A stretch of DNA of 64,000 nucleotides, from NCBI GenBank assembly GCA_903909605.1, contig CAIVWH010000020.1:1-64000 (forward strand), given 5' to 3'. Position numbers and translations under genes: made by a program. The stretch comes from an uncultured Micrococcales bacterium (GTDB lineage: Bacteria; Actinomycetota; Actinomycetes; Actinomycetales; Microbacteriaceae). Numbering within the stretch: position 1 is the stretch's first letter; each line of letters starts with the position of its first letter. The notes beneath the pieces were generated by a model that worked only from the letters and a program-made list of their open reading frames with translations, did not search any database and was not told the DNA's origin. Positions 59,020 to 64,000 of the stretch are shown here, one piece after another.

Positions 59020-61425
59020 ATGTCAAAGAACTTGTTCCGTAAGGGACTCGCGACTGGCGCCATTGTTGCTCTTTCGGCTGCTGCTCTGTCAGCTGCCCCA
59101 GCATTCGCTGCTGGCGAGATCAACGTTGCTCCATCGTTGGGTACCTCTTACAACATTCCGGTGACTGACACCTTCAACCTGTTGACCACCTTCGCTCCTG
59201 GATACACTCCTTCGAGCTACTCACAGTTGAAGTACGCAGTTACCACTGACGGTGTTGCATCAATCGACGCTCTTGCTGGAACTTCAGCACAGGCGCCTGC
59301 AACCACCACCAACTTGCTCAGCACAACCTCGGCTAACAGCTACACCGCTGTTTTGACCGCGACTAGCGCTTCGGCAGTGACCCAGAACTACCTGGGCCTC
59401 AAGGTAGACGGTTCGACCACCGCTTCGACCACTTCGACCACCGTTAGCGTCACCGCATTCGTTGACGCAAACAACGATGGCGCAGTATCGGCTGGCGAGT
59501 GGGCAACCACCAAGACCGTTACTTTCAAGAAGTACTCGGAAATCGTTCCTACCCTCACCCTGACTCAGCCTGCTGCTGGTGACGTCACCGCAAAGGCAAC
59601 CGTTAGCTACGGCGACTTGAACACTCAGGAGCTCACCGCTACTGACTTCAAGGTTGTCTTTACTGGCGCAACCGGTGTTACCGCTGGTGGTGTCACTGCA
59701 ACTAGCGGTGTTTACACTCAGAGCGGTCTGACTGCGTTGACCACCGAAACTGTTTCGGCTCAGGCTTCGTACAAGGGCACTCTGATGGGTTCGGCTGTTT
59801 CGGCAACCACCACTGCGCGTTCGATCACGGCTCTTGCAACCACTGGTGCAACCCTGACCGCTTCGGCTGATGCAAAGACCATTTCGAGCACCAACTACGC
59901 CCGCACCAACAAGGCGTTCACTGTTGCTCAGCTGGTAAAGGACACCGCTTCGACTCCTGCTGTTGCAGCTGGCGTTGCAGTGACCGCAACTGTTACAACT
60001 AGCGCAACCGTAAGCACTTCGAAGTACCTGACCATCAACGGCCAGAACCTGACCACCTCAGCTTTGGTGAGCGCGTTCTCGGCATCGTTGACTTCAGACG
60101 CTAGCGGTCTTGCTTCGCTTACCGTAACCCCAGTTGGTTACGCAGCTGGCGACACCGTTACCGTAACCTTCGCATCGCAGAACTACACCAACAGCATCGT
60201 TGTTACCGAGGCAAGCGCAAGCTACAGCATCGCTACCACCGACGTTCTTGGTTCGTCTTCGCGCAAGGCTGCTCACGGTGCAACCACCGTTATCAACTAC
60301 TCGGTAACTGACCAGTTCGGCCAGGCAATCTCGGGCACCTACCGCTTGAACGCAACCGTTTCGGGCACCGGCTTCAGCAACTTCAACGTTTACACCCCTG
60401 TAACCGCTGGCGCAGCTGCACAGTCGATCACCGACCCATCAACCTCGACTGGTGCAACCACTACCGTTGCAAACCTTCTTGAGGTTCAGGGAACTGACGG
60501 CAACTGGTCAAGCGCAACCGCGACCAAGACTGTAACCATCAACAACTCGAGCGCAGCTGGTGCCTACTACAGCGCTGGCACCACTCCAGCGGCAACCTAC
60601 ACCGGAACTGTTTCGACTGACTCGGCATACACGGCTGGCGGCAACGCACCTGTAAGCATCTCGGTCCAGGCAGCTGTTGCAGGTTCGTCGGTCACGCTTG
60701 CTGGAACTGGTCTCGGCTTCGAGCTCAACAGCAAGATCTACACCGACAGCGTGTCGTTCCTCGACAACGGTTCAGCTCAGACTGTCAAGGTCTACAGCTT
60801 CACCTCGGGCGCACAGACTGTAACCACCACCGTTGACGGTGTTGCAAGCAAGTCAAGCGTTATCACTTACGCAGCTGCAGCTCCTGCAAACGTCGCGATC
60901 ACCCTTCCTGCTAACGCACAGGCTGGTCAGGCAATGGATGTTGTGTTCTCGGTTACCGACGTACACGGCAACGCAGCAGCAGCAGTAACCACCAGCGGTT
61001 CGAACGACGGTCACCTCGTGATCTCGGCGACCGGTGCCGGTTACCTCTCGACCACTGGTGCAGTAGCAACCGGCTCGAAGGGTACCTACACTGCTAAGTT
61101 GATCACCGGTGCAGCCGACCTCGGAACCACCTACATCAACGCAACCATCGACTTGGCAACCGACGTAACCGTCGCGAAGTCAATCGAGTTCGGTCTAACC
61201 GATGCAGACGTAGTATCTGGCGGACACCGCGTGTTCGTTGACTACTCGTTCGCAAAGGGCAAGACCCTTACCATCACCATCGATGGCAAGCGCGCTTACA
61301 GCCAGGTCGTCGCTAGCGACGTCGCAGGCGAGCTCGCATTCACCCAGAAGAAAAAGGGCGCTCACACCGTGACCGTTCGCATCTCGGGTGGAATTGTCTT
61401 CACTGAGAAGGTAAGCACCAACTAA
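59020..61425 (+). CDS. Secreted S-layer-like protein (801 aa)
   Basis: Signal peptide MSKNLFRKGLATGAIVALSAAALSAAPAFAA; Ser/Thr/Ala-rich beta-domain protein; own promoter-like region and strong terminator. Confidence 0.75.
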   Translation: MSKNLFRKGLATGAIVALSAAALSAAPAFAAGEINVAPSLGTSYNIPVTDTFNLLTTFAPGYTPSSYSQLKYAVTTDGVASIDALAGTSAQAPATTTNLLSTTSANSYTAVLTATSASAVTQNYLGLKVDGSTTASTTSTTVSVTAFVDANNDGAVSAGEWATTKTVTFKKYSEIVPTLTLTQPAAGDVTAKATVSYGDLNTQELTATDFKVVFTGATGVTAGGVTATSGVYTQSGLTALTTETVSAQASYKGTLMGSAVSATTTARSITALATTGATLTASADAKTISSTNYARTNKAFTVAQLVKDTASTPAVAAGVAVTATVTTSATVSTSKYLTINGQNLTTSALVSAFSASLTSDASGLASLTVTPVGYAAGDTVTVTFASQNYTNSIVVTEASASYSIATTDVLGSSSRKAAHGATTVINYSVTDQFGQAISGTYRLNATVSGTGFSNFNVYTPVTAGAAAQSITDPSTSTGATTTVANLLEVQGTDGNWSSATATKTVTINNSSAAGAYYSAGTTPAATYTGTVSTDSAYTAGGNAPVSISVQAAVAGSSVTLAGTGLGFELNSKIYTDSVSFLDNGSAQTVKVYSFTSGAQTVTTTVDGVASKSSVITYAAAAPANVAITLPANAQAGQAMDVVFSVTDVHGNAAAAVTTSGSNDGHLVISATGAGYLSTTGAVATGSKGTYTAKLITGAADLGTTYINATIDLATDVTVAKSIEFGLTDADVVSGGHRVFVDYSFAKGKTLTITIDGKRAYSQVVASDVAGELAFTQKKKGAHTVTVRISGGIVFTEKVSTN

Positions 61426-61445
61426 GTTTCTTAGTTCAACCGGAG

Positions 61446-61474
61446 ACCCCCGGGGCTTAGGCCCTGGGGGTTTT
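61446..61474 (+). terminator. Strong rho-independent terminator
   Basis: ACCCCCGGGGC-ttag-GCCCTGGGGGT (11-bp stem with one G-T wobble) followed by TTT. Confidence 0.88.
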
Positions 61475-61525
61475 CCCATTTCCGAGGTTCGGGCTCGGGG
61501 CAGTTGCGAGGTCTAGGATTACCCC

Positions 61526-62023
61526 ATGCCCAACTTCGATTACAAGCAAACAGAGCACGCAACCACTCGTCACCAGACCCACCCAGGTGCGAAGTTCAAA
61601 GCGAAGCACCAGCAGCAGGCTAAGAGCGCCGAAGGTCTAGGTCTGAACGACAAAATCGGGTTGGGCATCACCAAGCGAGTGGGCACCATGTGGGCGGCTT
61701 ACGTATTCTTCGCCCTTACTCTGGTCTCGCTGCCAGCAGCCCTAACCAGCGGCAATTTGATCGTGATTGTCTCCTGGGTCGCGCAGACGTTCTTGCAGCT
61801 CGTACTGCTTCCGGTGATTATCGTCGGGCAGAACATCCAGGCGAATGAAGCCGAAAAGCGAGCCATCGCAACCTACGACGATGCCACCGCAATTCTCGAA
61901 GAGGCCAAACAGATTCAGAAGCACCTCGAACTACAAGACGGCATTCTCGACAAGCTGATCAACGACTTGGCGCGGGTTGAGGGCCATGTGAAGCCGAAGT
62001 CGAAGCCGGCAGCAAAGAAGTAA
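61526..62023 (+). CDS. DUF1003-like membrane protein
   Basis: [19 protein letters not shown]...[30 protein letters not shown]. Confidence 0.65.
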   Translation: MPNFDYKQTEHATTRHQTHPGAKFKAKHQQQAKSAEGLGLNDKIGLGITKRVGTMWAAYVFFALTLVSLPAALTSGNLIVIVSWVAQTFLQLVLLPVIIVGQNIQANEAEKRAIATYDDATAILEEAKQIQKHLELQDGILDKLINDLARVEGHVKPKSKPAAKK

Positions 62024-62718
62024 TGCGTCTAGTTATTGCAGACTGCACGGTTGACTACACCGGCCGGCTCTCTGCACATCTACCTCGAGCAAACCGCCTA
62101 CTCATGCTCAAAGGTGACGGTTCGATACTGGTGCACAGCGACAGTGGCTCTTATAAGCCACTGAACTGGATGAACCCTCCCTGCACCATCAGCACCATAG
62201 AAGTTGGCGAAGCTGCCGCCGAACTAGGTGTGGTTGAAGCGTGGCAGGTCGAGCAGGGCAAGACAGGCGACAAGCTCCTCATTTCGATTTATGAAATCTT
62301 TAGCGACGTAAACCATGATCTCGGCGAAGAGCCCGGGCTGCTCAAAGATGGCGTCGAGGCCAACCTGCAGCAGTTGTTGGCCGAGCAGGTGCACCGCGTG
62401 CATCCTGAGGCGATTCTGGTTAGGCGAGAGTATTTCACCGCAATTGGGCCGGTAGACATCCTGCTGTCGGTGCCCGGGGCGGGGCACATCGCCGTCGAAC
62501 TCAAGCGACGCGGTGAGATTGATGGTGTCGAGCAACTCACTCGCTATCTGGAGCTGCTAAATCGCGACCCACTGCTTGCTCCGGTGCGCGGGGTTTACGC
62601 CGCTCAGGAGATCAAACCGCAGGCGCGAACCCTCGCAGAAGACCGTGGCATCGAGTGTCTGGTGCTCGATTACGACGAACTCAAAGGAAGCTCGCCCGAG
62701 GGCAACACGCTCTTCTAG
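62023..62718 (+). CDS. nucS: Endonuclease NucS
   Basis: [78 protein letters not shown]. Confidence 0.95.
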   Translation: MRLVIADCTVDYTGRLSAHLPRANRLLMLKGDGSILVHSDSGSYKPLNWMNPPCTISTIEVGEAAAELGVVEAWQVEQGKTGDKLLISIYEIFSDVNHDLGEEPGLLKDGVEANLQQLLAEQVHRVHPEAILVRREYFTAIGPVDILLSVPGAGHIAVELKRRGEIDGVEQLTRYLELLNRDPLLAPVRGVYAAQEIKPQARTLAEDRGIECLVLDYDELKGSSPEGNTLF

Positions 62719-62749
62719 TGCCTGGTCGAGCGCGTGCTGGGGCTGGGCG

Positions 62750-64000
62750 CTAGTGGGTTTGCAGCGGGATGACCGCATCCAGGCGAGTCTGCCCGTTCGC
62801 CGAGGCTAGCGACCAAGAGAGAGTCAGTTCCTCAATCAGCTGGGAGCCCATGCCGGGTTGACGGTTGGCTTGCGCGGCTGCGCCATCGTTGGTGACTGTC
62901 AGGGTAAGCAGGTCATCCTCGTCGCGTTCGAGGGCGATGTTCGCGTGCTTGGCGTCGCCGTGGCGAACCGCGTTGCTAATTGCCTCTTTGCAGATCTCGT
63001 TCACACACTCGCGGGCGTCGGCGCTGACATCAAGTGCCCGCTTTGCTCTAGCGCTCGCCGAAATGTTGATGGCGCAAACGCTGCCCCAGGCGCCCTGCAG
63101 GCTCGCCATCAGGGCATCGAAGCTCGGCAGCTGCTTGGTTTCAAGGCGCATTGCCTCTTTGGCGCGAGCCAGGTCTTGTTTCACCAACTCATACTCGAAA
63201 GGCTCTGGGATGGTCGACCGGCGCAGGCGGGTGACCGCAGCGCTCAACGCGGCCTGCACATCCCCGTGGATGATGCGACTCCAGTTGCGGCGATTGAGCG
63301 TTAGCTTCTGCTCAAACAGCGCCACCTCTTTGGCAAGTGCCTGGTTCGCAACCTGAAGAGACACCTCGAACTCGGTTGCGGCACGGTCACTTGCTCGCAC
63401 ATACCCGATCATGAAGAGCCCGAACACCACGGCGGCAACCTCGCCGGCCGCCACGAGGTACCAGCGGTTGTCAAAGCCATATTCAAACCACATGAAATAC
63501 CACGCTGGCAACACCGCGATGGCGGCGATGCCAACCAGCGTCCACGTGCCGGGAATGATTTTGATTTGCCGCTGCCTTGGAAGCGTCAGTCTCGCAAGGG
63601 CAAGAACCAGCATGACGCCGAGGCCACCGAGTAGTCCGCGAAATGCCGAACCGTGGCCAACCCCGATGAACTCCATTGCGGCGAAGGTCGGCATCATCAA
63701 GCCGCCGAGCTCAAGCGGGCGAATGCCTTGGCGAAGCACGAACGAGGAATTCCACCTGATTCGCTGCTCGGGCTGCGTCTCAAGCGGTTTTGCAACGCCT
63801 GCGAGAACGTTTGCCTCGTTGGCGATGGCGTGACTCAGGGGGCGAACCTCATCGCTGATGATGACCGATAGTTCATTCAGCAAGTTGTCGCGAAGATCAT
63901 TTTCGAATCGGGTTGCAATCAGTTGCTCGATGTTGTCGATGTGGGGAATCAGCACAGCCATGGATTGTTGCTTTAGTCGGTCTAATTCATCAGCGACTAT
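62750..64000 (-). CDS. Membrane sensor histidine kinase-like protein, 5' end probably beyond the window
   Basis: TM segments; SRIIHGDVQAALSAAVTRLRR (HisKA_3-like); NEICKEAISNAVRHGDAKHANI HATPase; frame stays open to 64000 (IVADELDRLKQQSMAVL). Confidence 0.75.
   Translation of the reverse strand: MVADELDRLKQQSMAVLIPHIDNIEQLIATRFENDLRDNLLNELSVIISDEVRPLSHAIANEANVLAGVAKPLETQPEQRIRWNSSFVLRQGIRPLELGGLMMPTFAAMEFIGVGHGSAFRGLLGGLGVMLVLALARLTLPRQRQIKIIPGTWTLVGIAAIAVLPAWYFMWFEYGFDNRWYLVAAGEVAAVVFGLFMIGYVRASDRAATEFEVSLQVANQALAKEVALFEQKLTLNRRNWSRIIHGDVQAALSAAVTRLRRSTIPEPFEYELVKQDLARAKEAMRLETKQLPSFDALMASLQGAWGSVCAINISASARAKRALDVSADARECVNEICKEAISNAVRHGDAKHANIALERDEDDLLTLTVTNDGAAAQANRQPGMGSQLIEELTLSWSLASANGQTRLDAVIPLQTH

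Noticed and set aside
1-64000. tRNA, rRNA, transposase, integrase or phage genes
   Set aside because: None recognised in the translations or by eye; a tRNAscan/Infernal run would be needed to exclude small RNAs fully.

Overview
This window looks like an actinobacterial chromosome segment, probably from a Microbacteriaceae-like freshwater lineage. That assignment is inferred from NucS, Pr6Pr, DUF3048 and ArnT-like GT39 content. No rRNA, tRNA, CRISPR array, prophage or transposase was seen. Housekeeping and accessory genes include a Mg2+ P-type ATPase, glycosyltransferases with GalU, a Phd/VapC module, RlmN, GH53 galactanase, Pcp, threonine aldolase, lactate dehydrogenase, a complete fructose-type PTS, a two-component system and NucS. 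The dominant feature is three giant secreted genes covering about 27 kb: 2399, 3381 and about 3321 aa. All three begin with a signal sequence and a glycine-rich domain. The two largest carry Ig-like repeats and C-type-lectin-like domains (CTLDs), then a Thr/Pro stalk and an Ala-rich segment. Both end in a shared polytopic membrane domain of about 9-10 helices. The third giant carries CshA-like fibril repeats and an OmpA-like C-terminus. Downstream lie a putative membrane-tethered sigma factor (sigma region, TM helix, extracytoplasmic domain) and a probable abundant S-layer-like protein. My main candidate for an undescribed system is this lectin/adhesin set with its polytopic anchor and linked tethered sigma factor. 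Domain names come from reading motifs in the translations; no database search was run.
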